In this document: in pieces, positions 43,840-56,500 of the stretch
Layout: the number at the start of each line of letters is the position of its first letter
How positions within the stretch are numbered: position 1 is the stretch's first letter
Source of the DNA: Malurus cyaneus samueli
Taxonomy: Eukaryota; Chordata; Aves; Passeriformes; Maluridae
NCBI GenBank assembly: GCA_009741485.1
Contig: CM019219.1
Coordinates: forward strand, 29,769,064-29,833,063
Direction: 5' to 3'
DNA: 64,000 bases
The notes under the pieces: model-generated
The model's input: only the letters and a program-made list of their open reading frames with translations
Databases searched by the model: none
What the model was told of the DNA's origin: nothing
Program-made: the position numbers and the translations under genes

Positions 43840-45180
43840 CTATTTCTATCCCATTTTCAGTCAGAATCCCAGCCCCCCAGTAAATACCACAGCCTCACCG
43901 TGATGTCAGCTTCAGCCTTGCAGAACCTATCACAGACCCAGTCAACAGCCCAGCACTAGCAGGATTTCAGGCACAATCTCAGTCCCTTTCAGCCCCACAC
44001 ATTCTATCCCATTTTCAGTCAAATCCCAACCCCACACTAAATAGCACAGCCCCAAAGTGATTTCAACTCCAAGTCGTTGTCAGCAGTACAGTTTCTATCC
44101 CATTTTCCATTTCTAGCTCAGCCTCAGTGATTTCAGCTTCAGCCCTACAGTCCCTTTCCCAGCCCCAGTGATTTTAGTCCAGACCCACAACCTTTATTTC
44201 CCTACCAGCTCTGCTCTTCCAGCTGCAGATCTGCATTTCTCCAACAGTGTCAGGTGAAGCTGCTCCAGGTGCAAACAGCAGGGTCTATTTTGGCTCCAGC
44301 TCTGTAAGGTTTCACCTCCAGCTCTAGAATCCCCATTCCAAACCCAGCACAGCAATCTTTATTCCAGTTCCAGCCCTTAGATTTGTGTCCCACGCTACAG
44401 TCCCTTCCCAGATCTACAGACACTATCCCAGCTGAACAGTGATTCCAGTTCCAGCACTGCTGTCCCCATCCCAGCCTCAGTGATGTCAGCTTCAGTGCCA
44501 CAAGCTTTATTTCACTGCCAGCTCTTCTGTTTCACTTCAGGCTCCACATCTTCCCAGCAGTGCCACATAAAGCTGTCCCTCGTTCTCAGAACATAATCTT
44601 TGTTTTAGCTCCAGCTCTGTGTGCTTTCAGCTCAGCTCTTGAACCCAGCCCCAGCCTGACAATCCTTACTACAGTTACAGCTTCACAGTCTGTATCCCAG
44701 CCCCACAGGGTTCAGGGTTTCACCCCCATCCCTACCATATTTCTGTCTCCTCCAGCTCTGCTGCCTCAGCTTCAGTTCCTCAGCATCCTACTGCTCCAGC
44801 TAAAAGCCACTCCTGCTTCTCATTGTAGCCCGAAGCTGTTGGCAAAGCCACAATCAGTTCCTGTCAACTTTGGGGGCACACGAGGCCTGAACCCCAACAT
44901 GTACCTTCCCACCTGGGTCTCGCCCCCAGCACTTGCCCAAAAGGCCCCTTCACCTCCCCCCAGGCAGCACCAGGGACTGGGAATGGCCACTGATCTTCTG
45001 TTTCTCCATCCCAAAAGGCACCCTTGGGCTGGTTCTCAGGCCCTGGAGCCCTCGCAGCCCCTCAGAGCCCCCACACCCTCAGCTTGTGCTTGCTACCATG
45101 AGGCAGGGTCTGGTAACCCCCCAAGCATCTCCTTAGTCTAGTCCCAAGCTCCTTATTCCACACCCTGAGACTTTATAACT
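43840..45180 (+). repeat. Degenerate CAGCTCCAGCCCCA-type repeat region
   Basis: Short sentences such as tcccattttcagtc, agtgatttcagcttcagcc and ccagccccacag recur every 20-60 bp. It produces an open frame (44560-45141) by compositional bias only. Confidence 0.6.
44037..44144 (+). repeat. 108-bp duplicated segment, copy 1
   Basis: Aligns without gaps to 45297-45404 (about 12 differences in 108) at an offset of 1260 bp. It starts ctaaatagcacagcccc. Confidence 0.85.
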
Positions 45181-45296
45181 ACTATCACCTCGGTGATTCA
45201 ACCTCAGCCCTATAACCTTTAGTTAACTATCAGAGATGTAGCAAAAGATTAAAAAGAAGACTACAACTACAATATTGTAATAGTACAATAATAGTG

Positions 45297-45404
45297 CTAA
45301 ATAGCACAGCCCCGTAGTGATTTCAGCTCCAAGCCTTTGTCAGCAATAGAGTTCCTATCCAATTTTCGGTCTCTAGCTCAGCCTCAGTGATTTCAGCTTC
45401 AGCC
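45297..45404 (+). repeat. 108-bp duplicated segment, copy 2
   Basis: Partner of 44037-44144. An undetermined base (N) lies 76 bp further on, at 45480, in an A run. Confidence 0.85.
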
Positions 45405-45990
45405 TGAAATTACTGTTAATGTAGTAAAATGAGCAGAACAACCAAACAACTAATAAAGAAAATAACACTTGGAAGTAAANAAAAAAAAGGTTTTGTTCCT
45501 AAATCCTGCAATTTTTTTCCAAGATCTTGACAGTGTTTGAATATTTATTCCATGGAAGTTTTGCTCCTGACTTGAAGGAATTCCAGCCCAGCCCAAAATC
45601 TTCCAATCCTGGTTCTGCTGCCACTAAATCCTGTTGTATTTCCATACTTATGGGGTATTTCTCACACTGAATGTAGGGATTAAGGGTGATCTATAGAGCT
45701 GGGAGCTATAAAACCAGAATTCCGTTTACAGTGATGTCAACTCTTACTACATCACCTGATCTGCTTTTGCCCCTTGGCTCTGCTCCGGCTGGGTATTTTG
45801 AGTTTTCCCTGTTTTCATGGCATTTTACACCTCAAACTTACCCGTTCCTTTTCTTAGGTAGAGAATTTTATCAATGAATTGATTTTGGGCAGGATGATTT
45901 TGGCATTATTTCGAGAAAATACTCCGCAAAAGTGACAGGTTTAATCAGTATTGCCTGGGTTGTACAGCTGCTTGCAAATTGAAAGGAAAA
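45405..45990. other. No feature recognised
   Basis: AT-rich sequence around the single N. No gene or repeat was identified. Confidence 0.6.
45480..45480. other. Undetermined base (N) in poly-A run
   Basis: The only N in the window, before aaaaaaaa. Probably a homopolymer or assembly-merge ambiguity. Confidence 0.95.
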
Positions 45991-46180
45991 TGAAATCATG
46001 GAGTCTTAAGGCTCGGAAAAATCTCCAAGATCAACCAGCATTGCCAGGGCCACCGCTAAATCAGGTCCCCAAGGGCCAATGTACACATTTTTAAACAAAT
46101 CCAGGGATGGGGACTCTAATTCCTTGAGCAGCCTTTTTCCAGAGCTTAACAATCTTTCCAGGGATGTAATTATCCTTCAT
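45991..46180 (-). mobile_element. CR1 LINE fragment, older subfamily
   Basis: aaatcatggagtcttaaggc, then ctccaagatcaaccagcatt, ccagggatggggactctaat and gagcagcctttttccagagc follow the reverse complement of a classic avian CR1 3' end in order. Confidence 0.8.
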
Positions 46181-46684
46181 ATTCCCCCGACACAGGTCAC
46201 TCTGAGTGATTTATGCTAAATTTCACCCCAGGGAAGCAGTTTGTGAGGAATGAATGAAAACCAGTGTTCAAGAAGATGAGCAGGCCACTCTAGGCTGGAG
46301 ATTGGACGGACCTGGGCAGATGCAACTGGTGAGAGATGGAAGACAACACAATTAACACCAATCAAAGGCATCCTGGGAGAAATAATTCCTGCAAAGCAAA
46401 TATGTCTGATGGGGTCAGGGATTTAATCAACTTTCAGGAGCAGGGCTGAGAAATCATTGGCTGCACTTCATTAAAGGCAGGAGAAAATGCATTTCAGGGG
46501 GGAAATCAAAATCCTGAGGAGGAAAAATTCCAGAGGGGAGCAGAAAAAGGAGTTCAAAGAGGAAGCAGCTCTGATTTGGGGAGTGAAGATCCATACAGGG
46601 GCCTCTGCCCCTCAGCTCTCCCACAGGAGCTGGGGTTTTTCTACAGCTCCTTTGAGCAGCAATGGAGACACAGACAAAGGAGGG
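46181..46684. other. No gene recognised
   Basis: Mixed-composition sequence between a CR1 fragment and the 690-bp duplication. Its ORFs show no known domain. Confidence 0.6.
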
Positions 46685-47375
46685 TGCTGGAATTCTGTTT
46701 CCACCACTGCAGTTTGGAAGCTGAGGATAATTTGGAGAGGATGCCAAGTGAGATCCACTCTGGGAAGAGCCTCAGGGGAAGTTACATTTGGGTTCTGTGT
46801 AGGTTTGGGGTTTGATGGATGGATAGATATGTGGAGCGTGGAGCGACCTCAGCTCCTTCACTGTGGTCCCAGCTTCACCAGAATGGGCTTTTCCGAAGGT
46901 TCTTGGAGCCACTTTTCCTATTTTATCTTTGGCAAAAATGCCATTCCACTTTCCAACAACCCGAGATTGTGTCACTATCTCTCTATAGAGAGATGGCATC
47001 AAATATTGGATTTCTCAGGATAATGACCCATTCTGAAATGTGACAGGAATGTGGAAGTGGTGGGAAAGTGGAATTCAGCCATCGGCAGGAGCCAGACGGA
47101 CAAAATAATCTGGTTGGGAGTTGATCAATAGGATAGGGGGGACTGGTTTTTAGGCTAAAAGATGAGAGATTTAGATGGGATATTGGTAAGGGATTGTTCC
47201 CTGGGAGGGTGGGCAGGCCCTGGCACAGAGAAACTGTGGCTGCCCCTGGGTGTCTGGAAGTGTCCAAGACCAGGTTGGATCAGGCTTGGAGCAGCCGTGG
47301 ACAGTGGAAGGCATCCCTGCCCATGAGATCACATTTAAGGTTCCTTCCAACCCAAACCAGTCTGTAATTCCATGA
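46685..47375 (+). repeat. Local duplication copy 1 (about 690 bp), including a CR1 3' end
   Basis: Near-identical to 50810-51484 from tgctggaattctgtttccac onward. It includes a perfect 18-bp palindrome (46977-46994) and then a CR1 3' end (about 47175-47375: gatgggatattgg to attccatgat). Copy 1 carries about 18 bp (near 47068-47096) that copy 2 lacks. Confidence 0.9.
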
Positions 47376-48358
47376 TTTTTACCTCAGTGGACACATTAAT
47401 CCGCATAATTGCACTGCACTGTGATTAATCTGATTAACGTGTATATTTGTATAATGTATATTTCTGTAAAAAAGTCCCCAGAAAATCTACATTGTAAAAA
47501 TACCGATCCCAAATTGCTTGGTGCAATTTCCAAGATGGCATCTGTATGGAAAATCCAGGATCGGAGAGCAAGCTGAGGATCCAAACTGGGTGATGTGCAA
47601 TGGAGAAAATCTCTGCTCTCATGGTTTTACTACACGAGAAGACAGGAGGAGGAACCCTCCAGATGCTCAGGAATCCCAGGGCAGGTAAGGAGAGGCTTTT
47701 TTGGAGTCCTCCTGTCCCATGGGACAGATTTCACTGGGAACAAGCAGCAGGATCTGACAGGGTTTGCTCAGGAGGTCAGAGGCATGTCTGGGCTGTGATG
47801 GTGTAAAAGGTCGAAGCTCCACCTGCATGGTGCCGCTGGACATTTTCCCATCACAACATCCATGGGTTTTCCTGCCAGGAAGATCGTGAGCTGAGTCCTT
47901 TGTCTCCTTGCCACAGATCCTCCATGAAAGGGAGAACCTTCCTTGATCTCAGGGAAAAGGAGGCACCTGCTCGCTGATAAGGACAGCTCCTTATCAGGGG
48001 TGTGGCTGTGATCAGCCCTTGATCAAGTGCAGCCTACCCAGGGTGGTTCCACCTTCCCAGGGAGGCACTTGCTCACTCCTGCAGTGGCAATGAAATCCTC
48101 TGTTTTATGACCCAGCAATTACTTAACCCCGGAGCTTCTGTCTTTTGACCTGGTGACTGCACAGCCTCGATCCCAAAGGTGTGGAGCCAAAGGGTTTAAA
48201 ATAATTTGAAAGAGTTCATTCCACCAGGCACTACAAGGAAGTGGAACACTTTGAAAGTCACTCCAGATCTTCAGGATAAAGGGAGAAGATAAAGGTGTTC
48301 TCCCTTTCTGTTGTGTTGTTGAGCCAGGGGATTCATTTTATTTCTTCCATATCTGCTG
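47376..48358. other. No gene recognised
   Basis: Mixed-composition DNA between the duplication and a 67-bp tandem repeat. No exon, RNA gene or clear repeat was seen. Confidence 0.6.
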
Positions 48359-48492
48359 CAAAATGGGGTTGGAACCTCTTTCCTAACTGTTTCTTAGGAT
48401 GATGCTCCTTGGATTTCAGCACTTTCAAAATGGGGTTGGAACCTCTTTCCTAACAGTTTTTCAGGATGATTCTCCCTGGATTTCATCACTTG
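48359..48492 (+). repeat. 67-bp tandem repeat, two copies
   Basis: caaaatggggttggaacctc starts at 48359 and again at 48426. Units 48359-48425 and 48426-48492 differ at only a few bases. Confidence 0.9.
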
Positions 48493-48497
48493 TATTG

Positions 48498-48595
48498 GGC
48501 TTGGAGCTACCTGGGATAGTGAAAAGTGTCTTCAGTGGGATGACATGAGCTTAAAGGTCCCTTCCAACCCAAAGTAATCTGGGATTCTGGGACCC
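48498..48595 (+). mobile_element. CR1 3' end fragment
   Basis: gggcttggagctacctggga, ttaaaggtcccttccaaccc and gggattctggg match the CR1 3' end in order. Confidence 0.7.
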
Positions 48596-49354
48596 TGTTG
48601 CACCTCTGCAAGGAATGGATGTGGCAGAATTCCCTGTATTCATCTGATTGTAAATCGTCCCAGATATTCAATGTCCTGACTGGATGTCACAGTTGTTTAT
48701 TCTGGCTCTTCTCAGCTTGGATGCTGACCTTTATCATGAATGATTTGGTTATTTTGGAATTACAGTTCATCCCAAAATAAATGGATAGATTCTGTTGTAA
48801 TTCACACCATTTAAAAAATTGAACAATAGGTAGGAAAGACACAAACCAGGCAATAAATATGAATTAAAATATATTTGGAAGGAATTAACACAATCAAGAC
48901 TGAATTGCTTTCTCTTCCCAAGAGAGACTCACTCTATCAGTGCCTCTGTGAAATTACCAAGGTCAGAAATGAGGAAAAAATTCCATCTCTAAAATGGAAT
49001 TGATAATTCATGAAGTCCACTGATAGAAGGGACAGGGGGTGAAAGGGTTTAGCAAGAGCTGAATTGGTTGAGAAGTGTTATGGAAAGAATGAAAAAGTTC
49101 AAAAAGGGGATTTTGTGCCAGTGTAACCAGGCCAAATGAAGATTTTGCAGCATAAACAAACAACCTGCACAGGATAAAACTTGAGCAGTGGGTATGGAGG
49201 GTAGGAAAATGTCTGGAAAAATGACCAGAGGCTTCTGTGCAGAGATTTAAGTAGTCTGGGATGGGATGGGATGGGATGGACCTGGAAGATCGCCCCTAGG
49301 CTGCCCATCTCAGTGCAGTTTTTCCCTGCTTTGGCACCTGGAATGAACTAAATC
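48596..49354. other. No gene recognised; (GGGAT)n microsatellite at 49257-49280
   Basis: AT-rich DNA with a short gggatgggatgggatgggat run. Nothing else was identified. Confidence 0.6.
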
Positions 49355-49480
49355 AGCTCAAGACCAGGTTGGACAAGGCTTGGAGCAGCCTGAAATAGGG
49401 GAAGGTGTCCCTGCCCATGGCAGGGGTGGAATGGGATGGGATTTAAGGTCCTTCTAACCCAAACCATTCCATGATAATGG
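49355..49480 (+). mobile_element. CR1 3' end fragment
   Basis: ctcaagaccaggttggacaa, ggcttggagcagcctg, gtccctgcccatggcagggg and aacccaaaccattccatgat in the canonical order. Confidence 0.85.
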
Positions 49481-50809
49481 AGTGATGGAGTTCCCATGGC
49501 CTCCTTTGATGACACCAAATGTTTGATGTCAGCTCTGTGATTCCTTTATTGCATTGGGAGGGTCAAGACTTTTGCCTTTGCTTTGGAGCCAAGATTCCAG
49601 CACAGCAGCCCTGAAATTCCCCAGCTAATCCCAAGAATTTAAGCTGGAGTTGGGAAGGTCAGAAAAGGCTGTGGTCCCAGAGAATGTTCCTTGGAAAAGT
49701 CATTTAACCCACAATAGCCTGAAGATCATTGCAAACAACAACTGTTGCATTCCAGAGAAATTGCACATTGGGATCTGGGAATTCAGGGGAGTTTTCAGTC
49801 TGACCTGGCTACCAGGATAACCCAAGCTGTATTTCAGCTTTTAAAATGAATTAAATTCTGCAATCCCATTGGATTGAGAGAGATTTGAACCCAACAGTTC
49901 ATTCCCTCACTGTGGAGTTGGGAATATCCCATGCAGGCTCCTGGTCTCAGGTATCAACTCCCAAAAATGCACTTAGGAATTTTTTAATGGGAGGAATGAT
50001 GCTTTCCAGACCTTTGCTGTTTTCTCCTTGTGGTAATATCCCATGCTTGTCTTTCTTGCATTATCCCTTCTTTCCACTGAGAGTTATTTTGACATCTGAA
50101 TAGATCTGAAATCAGTCACCTAAAGCCACCTGGTGAATTTAAAGCCTGAGAAAAAAATCAAGCTTAAAATTAGAATAAAATTCTCCAGACCAGTGTGATA
50201 TTGACTCTGATTTGGGTTTTTTTGGGAGTTGGATCCAAATTCATCCATGCTGAGATTATTTCTGGAGTCTAGGCATAAAGATATTGTATTTAGGATAACT
50301 CCTGGGTCAAGTTTTCTGTCCTGAGGAAATCCAGAGCTGGAAGTTTCACACCGGATTCTCCTGCTCAGAACAAGGTTTTCCTTCCCCCAGGAAAAACAGT
50401 CGGAAGTTACCTGAGAAATCAGGGCAGGGAAAATGTGTCACGAAGTTATGTAACCCCACAAGGGGACAGCCAAGGCCAGGAAAAATGTGCTCGAGGAATC
50501 CACGATCAAATTGCCGATGTGGAAAACTTGGGATGAGCTGCTCTTCATTGGGAGGAATGAACCTTCCACTTTGTGAATTCTTTTCCTACAATTGAAAATA
50601 ATTTCAATTTCCTTTAAAAAATATCCTTGGGTTCTGTAAAGCCCCATCCTTCAAAAGAGGAGTGAGTTGCCCGGGTCTGGCTGTGTGTGCTTTTATCCAG
50701 AGTGATACTTCCAAAAAAAGTCACTAGAGGGGGATCATGAAATGAATAAACTTTGCTCTGCATGAAAATACCGCGTTTCCTCAGTTTTCTGCTGCTGGAA
50801 GGAGGGGAG
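49481..50809. other. No gene recognised
   Basis: About 1.3 kb of mixed sequence with short ORFs lacking known domains. Confidence 0.6.
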
Positions 50810-51484
50810 TGCTGGAATTCTGTTTCCACCACTGCAGGTTGGAAGCTGAGGATAATTTGGAGAGGTTGCCAAGTGAGATCCACTCTGGGAAGAGCCTCAG
50901 GGGAAGTTACATTTGGGTTCTGTGTAGGTTTGGGGTTTGATGGATGGATAGATATGTGGAGCGTGGAGTGACCTCAGCTCCTTCACTGTGGTCCCAGCTT
51001 CACCAGAATGGGCTTTTCCAAAGGTTCTTGGAGCCACTTTTCCTATTTTATGTTTGGTAAAAATGCCATTCCACTTTCCAACAACCCCAGATTGTGTCAC
51101 TATCTCTCTATAGAGAGATGGCATCAAATATTGGATTTCTCAGGATAATGGCCCACTCTGAAATGTGACAGGAATGTGGAAGTGGTGGGAAAGGAGCAAG
51201 ATGGACAAAATAATCCGGTTAGGAATTGATCAATAGGGTAAGGGGGACTGGTTTTAGGCTAAAAGATGAGAGATTTAGATGGGATATTGGGAAGGGATTG
51301 TTCCCTGGGAGGATAGAGATGCTGTGGCTGCCCCTGGATCCTGGAAGTGCCCAAGGCCAGGTTGGATCAGGCTTGGAGCAGCCTGGGACAGTGGAAGGCA
51401 TCCCTGCCCATCCCAGGGGGTGGCACTGGATGGGATTTAAATCCCTTCCCATCCAAATCATTCCATGATTCCATAATTCTATGA
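50810..51484 (+). repeat. Local duplication copy 2 (about 675 bp), including a CR1 3' end
   Basis: Partner of 46685-47375 at offset 4125. The palindrome atctctctatagagagat is at 51102-51119. The CR1 3' end lies at about 51276-51484. Confidence 0.9.
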
Positions 51485-53955
51485 CATGATGCAGCATAAA
51501 CCACCCACACAGTGAATTTCTTGAAATGAGAAGTTAGTTCTTATTTAATTGAATATTAAATATTTTTCTATGTTTTGGAGCTGTTACTTCACTTGAATTG
51601 TTACTTATAGCAATTGTTACTTCAATTTGGGTTTTTGTGATTAATGTTTGTTGTTGATTAGACAAATTATCCTGAATATGAGGCCCAGGAATGCCACCAC
51701 AGCTCTAAAAGTTACAGATGTGGCTGCATTTTGTTCTTTCTCACCTGAATGAGATATTCCAAAAACACCCAGTGCTGGCTGTGGCAGCGAGGCCAGGACA
51801 GTAAAATATCCCAGGATTGTAAAGAGAAGGAATATCCTATTGACTCCAACAGTATTGAAACAGCAGGACACAGCACAAGAGGGATTAAATCAGTGTTTAA
51901 CTGCTCCCTCAATTTTCCTGGGCTTTAAACAAATGTGAACAAGGCTCTTTTCAAGCCTTTTCTTGCTGGATTTGCTGTTCCACCTCCTGCCACGGCTTCC
52001 CTGTGGATAGGAATGACCTTGGATTTGCTGTCGGGGCCATCCTATTGACTCATGGTCGATATTCCATGGCTGGAAGTGGTGTGGGGAGTGCTAAATCCAC
52101 ATTTCCTTTCCATAAAGCCACAATAACTGATGGAATTGGAGTGTACCAGGGTTGTTTCCAGGTAATTGAATCAGTATGGATTTTGGCCTCATGTCCTGTA
52201 GGAAACCACAAGTACAATGTGCTGAAAAATCCCCTGTGAAGCTGGGGAAGGACAGGGGACCTTTCCAGAGGTGGAATGTTGTGCCCTGGGAAATGTGTTG
52301 GTAAATGTTCATCGTTAACAGCGTTTGGATGATACCTGAAAACAAAACCCTGCCAGGAAACGGTGAAACAGGGGCATTATTTTCCATGCAAAGGCAAGCA
52401 TATTCCATCCTGTTGTGTGCAAATATGTCTGGTGCAGAGATATATTCCCTGGGGATTGTAGAAATGCATAGAACCCATAAGAAACCTAATAATCCAAGTT
52501 GCCTGTCCTGAATACAGATTTTGTCTAAAATACTTAGGTGACATGTCAGGTTAAAGCTTCCCTCCTTTAATTCTTCACAGCCCAAGTGCTGTAAAACATA
52601 AAAGTTATTTCCAAGTCCTTGACAGCAAATTTGGGCTGGAAGAAGAGGACTTTTAATGGCAGAATAAATGGGAAAGGTAAATGGGAAGGGCTCAATCACG
52701 ACCAAAAACCTGCACCATATCAGGCAGTCCTTGTGTGAGCCTGAGAAATGTCAGGGGTTTGGACTTACTGCTGGATGTTCCTCTTCTCTTTCTTAAACAG
52801 TCCAGGAATATTGTCTGGGACTGGGACTGATTTGGGATTGGGATTTGTGTGCTCCTGGCAGAAGGATGCAACAGAGCAACTGATGTGAGGCAGGAGCAGA
52901 TGTTGCCAAGAAAAGCAACCTCCAGTCCCTGTCCTGCTCTCTGCCTCTCACAGTCCAATGCTTTTGATCACTACATGGAGATTTTCCCATTTTCTTTCCA
53001 TTTTGTCCATTTTTCTCCCAGTCCAGGTCCTGTATGTCCAGTACCTCCCAAGCCTCACCTGTTTTCCTTCTGGGACAGCAGATCCCAAAGAGTGATCCAT
53101 CTCCTCCCACCTCTCCTTAATCTGGCAGGGCAGGAATTGACCTCAGAACTGTTTTATTCAGGCTGACTCCAGGCCTGTCTGCTCCCAGGGCGGATCCTGA
53201 GCCAAGAACTGGGATGAGGGACTTTTTAATCTTCATTTCATGCTGGCTGGAGATGAGAAGTCCCAAGTGCAAATGCCCACAATTCCAAGTCTGCCTTATT
53301 CCCTGAAATCTGCCCCCAGTTTTGCCATTTCACGGCTCATTCTGCCCTGTGTGGGGGCGCTTTCTTCATCATTCCCACTCCTAGAGCAGAAAACCAAGGG
53401 AAGAGCAGCTCCTCACTGCTTTTTCCAGCTTTATAGCAAATTAGGTTTACCTTGAAGTTGTGAAGAAATGGTTCCATTTGTTCCTTGTACTTTGATCTCA
53501 TGGGGCTGGAGAGGGAGGTAGCTGGGAGAAGGGGAGGTGTTATACAGGCAGCAAAAATGCCCTGTGAGCTGCCTCAGAAAATTCAGGATCAGGGCAAAGC
53601 TGCCAAATCTGATGTGTGATCCTAAATTGTAACAAACTTCAAGTTCTTCAGACCTCTGAGGCCTTAAATGTCACTTGGAGTAGGATAGAACCCATCAAAC
53701 GCTTCCCTTTCTCTCTTTTTAATTATTTTTTTTTAATAAGGTGTAACTATTCAGTCATTTCCTGTTGGAATAAAAAGATTCAACCCAAACTCTATTGCTT
53801 TCATTGCTTTTTTCTTCTTGGTCATGCATGGGGAAGTTACAAATTCTCTTGGTTTGGGGAACAGGGAAGCAAGAAATGAAGTAAAAAATATTTTGTGCTA
53901 TTTCTTAAATACATTGAATATGAAAGGCAAAAGTGTTGCAGTGACAGGACAAGGG
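51485..53955. other. No gene recognised
   Basis: About 2.5 kb. The minus-strand open frame 52091-52705 (204 codons) is the longest here but shows no known domain, signal or conserved motif. No RNA gene was seen. Confidence 0.55.
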
Positions 53956-54182
53956 GGAATGGATTCAGACCAAAAGAGAGTAGGACAGATGGGATATTGG
54001 GAAGGAATTGTTCCCTGGGAGGGTGGGCAGGCCCTGGCACAGGGTGCCCAGAGAAGCTGTGGCTGCCCCTGGATCCCTGGCAGTGCCCAAGGCCAGGCTG
54101 GACATTGGGGCTGGGAGCAGCCTGGGACAGTGGGAGGTGTCCCTGCCATGGCAGGGATGGCACTGAATGGGATTTAAGGTCC
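53956..54182 (+). mobile_element. CR1 LINE 3' segment
   Basis: Clear CR1 text from gatgggatattgggaaggaa through gggtgcccagagaagctgtg to gggatttaaggtccc, then cut off before the usual terminal repeats. Confidence 0.9.
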
Positions 54183-55356
54183 CTTTTTCCTCATTTCCCC
54201 CCAGATAAATAAAGAATTCTGCTCTGAAGTGCATCCACCACGTGGCCTCAAAAAGAAATACCACAGGCCAGCCTAGATTTTTATAACCATGGCAAAATTA
54301 AACTTTTGGGTGCATTCTTTTGGGTTCTGGAAGAACTGTAAGAGATACAGGAAATACCTCCCCTGGATTAATATGGACTATGGAGAATGTGCAGCTCCAG
54401 GTTTAGTTTGGAATAAATATCACCCATTTAAATGTCTCACCTAATTAATGCCTCAATTTCTGATTGGAAACCCCTTTCTTCCCTAAATCACTCTGATTTA
54501 TGGGGAGAGATAAATAAAAAGAGCTGAACTCCATTGATTGTGATGAGAAAGGGAAAAATCTCTCCCCTCTTCTTTTTACAGAAGTGAAAAAGACCAAAGC
54601 ATCAGCCCGAGTCGTGCCAAATTCCCAGTTCCTGGAAAGAGCTAAGTGCTGGGACAAGCTGGATCTGGATTAATGAGCAGGGTACAAGAGGGTTTCTGGG
54701 AGTAGGGATCCAGATCCATAGGAATCAGCAGGAAAAGCTTCTTGCAGTCCTGACCATCAGCCTTTCATATGGGGCTGCTTCCCATTGAGTGCTTATTAAT
54801 GGGGCATCTCTTGTATCATCAGATTCCCTTGGGAGCTGTCTCCAATTCCCACTCAACATCCTCCTAAATCCTCGGCATGTGTCCTGTGGTTGCAAGGGGT
54901 GGGAATGAATCCCAGTGTGTCTGAACAGCTCCTTTTCCAAAAGGATTCCCAAGGGCTACTTGCATTGGTGTAGCAAAAAAAAGGAACCTCTATTTATCCA
55001 ACAGCTCTGCAAGGAACAGGCACAGAAACATCAGTGGGTTAAAAATCCAGGCAAATTCCAGCTGCCTGACCTGCAATCGCATGCTGGAATGCAAATTTTT
55101 CCCTTTTTTTTTTACAATGGGAAGACAGCAAATGTTACAGGTTTTTTCCACAGAGTAAATGCCCTTAGTTAAAGTTAATGAAAATTAATTAAAATTCCTT
55201 AATTAAATAAAATTAATCAAAATTGCTTATCAGCAGCAAGCCACGCTTCTGGATGTGCTTCTCCATGGCAGCCCAGAGCCAAACAGGAGCCAGGCTTCTC
55301 ATGGAATTCTGTTCCACCAGCACCAGTGTGGGTTAATGCTGTATCCCATCATCCTG
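54183..55356. other. No gene recognised
   Basis: AT-rich mixed sequence. It contains one copy of a dispersed segment of about 69 bp (54311-54379, similar to 56996-57064). Confidence 0.6.
54311..54379 (+). repeat. Dispersed 69-bp segment, copy 1
   Basis: tgcattcttttgggtt, gaaatacctcccct and taatatggact are shared with 56996-57064 at about 80% identity. Source unknown. Confidence 0.7.
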
Positions 55357-55470
55357 AAGGAGCTCATGGTAAAGATGGAGAGAGACTTTTTGCAAGGGCC
55401 TGGAATGACAGGACACAGGGAATGGGGTCACACTGCCAGAGGACAGGGCCAGATGGGATATTGGGATATC
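55357..55470 (+). mobile_element. CR1 fragment
   Basis: gaaggagctcatggtaaaga, ggacacagggaatggggtca and gccagatgggatattgggat correspond to the CR1 region just upstream of the 3' end. The rest is missing. Confidence 0.7.
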
Positions 55471-56354
55471 CCCAAACCAGTCTGGGATTCTTTCCACAGA
55501 TTCCTGCATTTTGAGGATTTCTTGTAAGACGCTGAAAGCATAGTCCCAAACTGATCCCCTTTTCCGTGTTTTTTGGGAATGCTTTCCCACATCCACCCCA
55601 GTGGCATTACTGGTTGCCAGTGGCAGTAAGGTGGAAAAGCTGGATTTGGTGCAGGATGGCAGTGCTGGTTCTGATTTAATCACTTGTTCTTACAGGAATG
55701 TTTGTGAGGCCACTGCTGATGATTCTGGGCTTCACTCTGGTCAGCTCAGGGCCACAATCCCAGTGACTGTGGGGCTGCTGCTGCTGGATTCTCTTGGATA
55801 ATCCACTGTTTTCCATGCTCACAACTTCCAGTCCCTCTTTTGCAGGCAGAGCGCATGGAGGGAACCTCTCTGCTCCTTGGCAGGGAGCTGCTGCCTATGG
55901 CCTTCAGCTTTTTTAGTTTTTACTAATTCTCCTCCTTCACTCTCTTTGGCTTTTTATCCAAGCCCAAAGAAATTCCTCCTTGGATGAGATCCTTCTCAGT
56001 ACTTAGCCTGTTTCCCACGCAACCAACGTGGGGCTGGTTTGCTTTTATCCGTCTAGGCTTAGGTATGATGAAGCAAAATTTCCTTGAATTTGACTGCAGG
56101 ATTCTTCTCAGAAACAGCCTTTTGTTAATATTTGCAGTGTGAAATCCACAGCAAGACCTTGCAGAAGCCCTGGTTGGTTTGTAAAATAAACAGTCTGCAG
56201 GTTCAAGCACTTGATGCCAAGTTTGCTCTGCAGTCACCGGGTTAAGCCTGGTGGAAGTTCGTTTTAAAGCCTCATTTAATCCCCTTGGTTTAATTTGGTA
56301 TCAGTCATTAACAAAGCCACAGGACAGGCAGAATTTTGATCCTGCATTGGTGTT
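55471..56354. other. No gene recognised
   Basis: Mixed sequence without identifiable exon, RNA or repeat. Confidence 0.55.
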
Positions 56355-56500
56355 TGGGTGCTCCAGGCCAGGCTGGATGGGGCTGGGATATCCTATTCCA
56401 TGGGATAGTGGAAGCTGACCCTGCCTGTGGCAGGGGCTGGAATGGCATGAGCTTCAACACCCCTTCCAACCCAAACCATTCCGTGATTCTTTCCATGATT
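56355..56500 (+). mobile_element. CR1 3' end fragment
   Basis: gctccaggccaggctggatg, gtggcaggggctggaatggc and aacccaaaccattccgtgat with terminal attctatg-type repeats. Confidence 0.85.

Noticed and set aside
44560..45141. 193-codon + ORF
   Set aside because: Explained by the degenerate CAGCTCC-type repeats.
52091..52705. 204-codon minus-strand ORF
   Set aside because: No domain, no codon pattern evidence, isolated in repeat-rich DNA.
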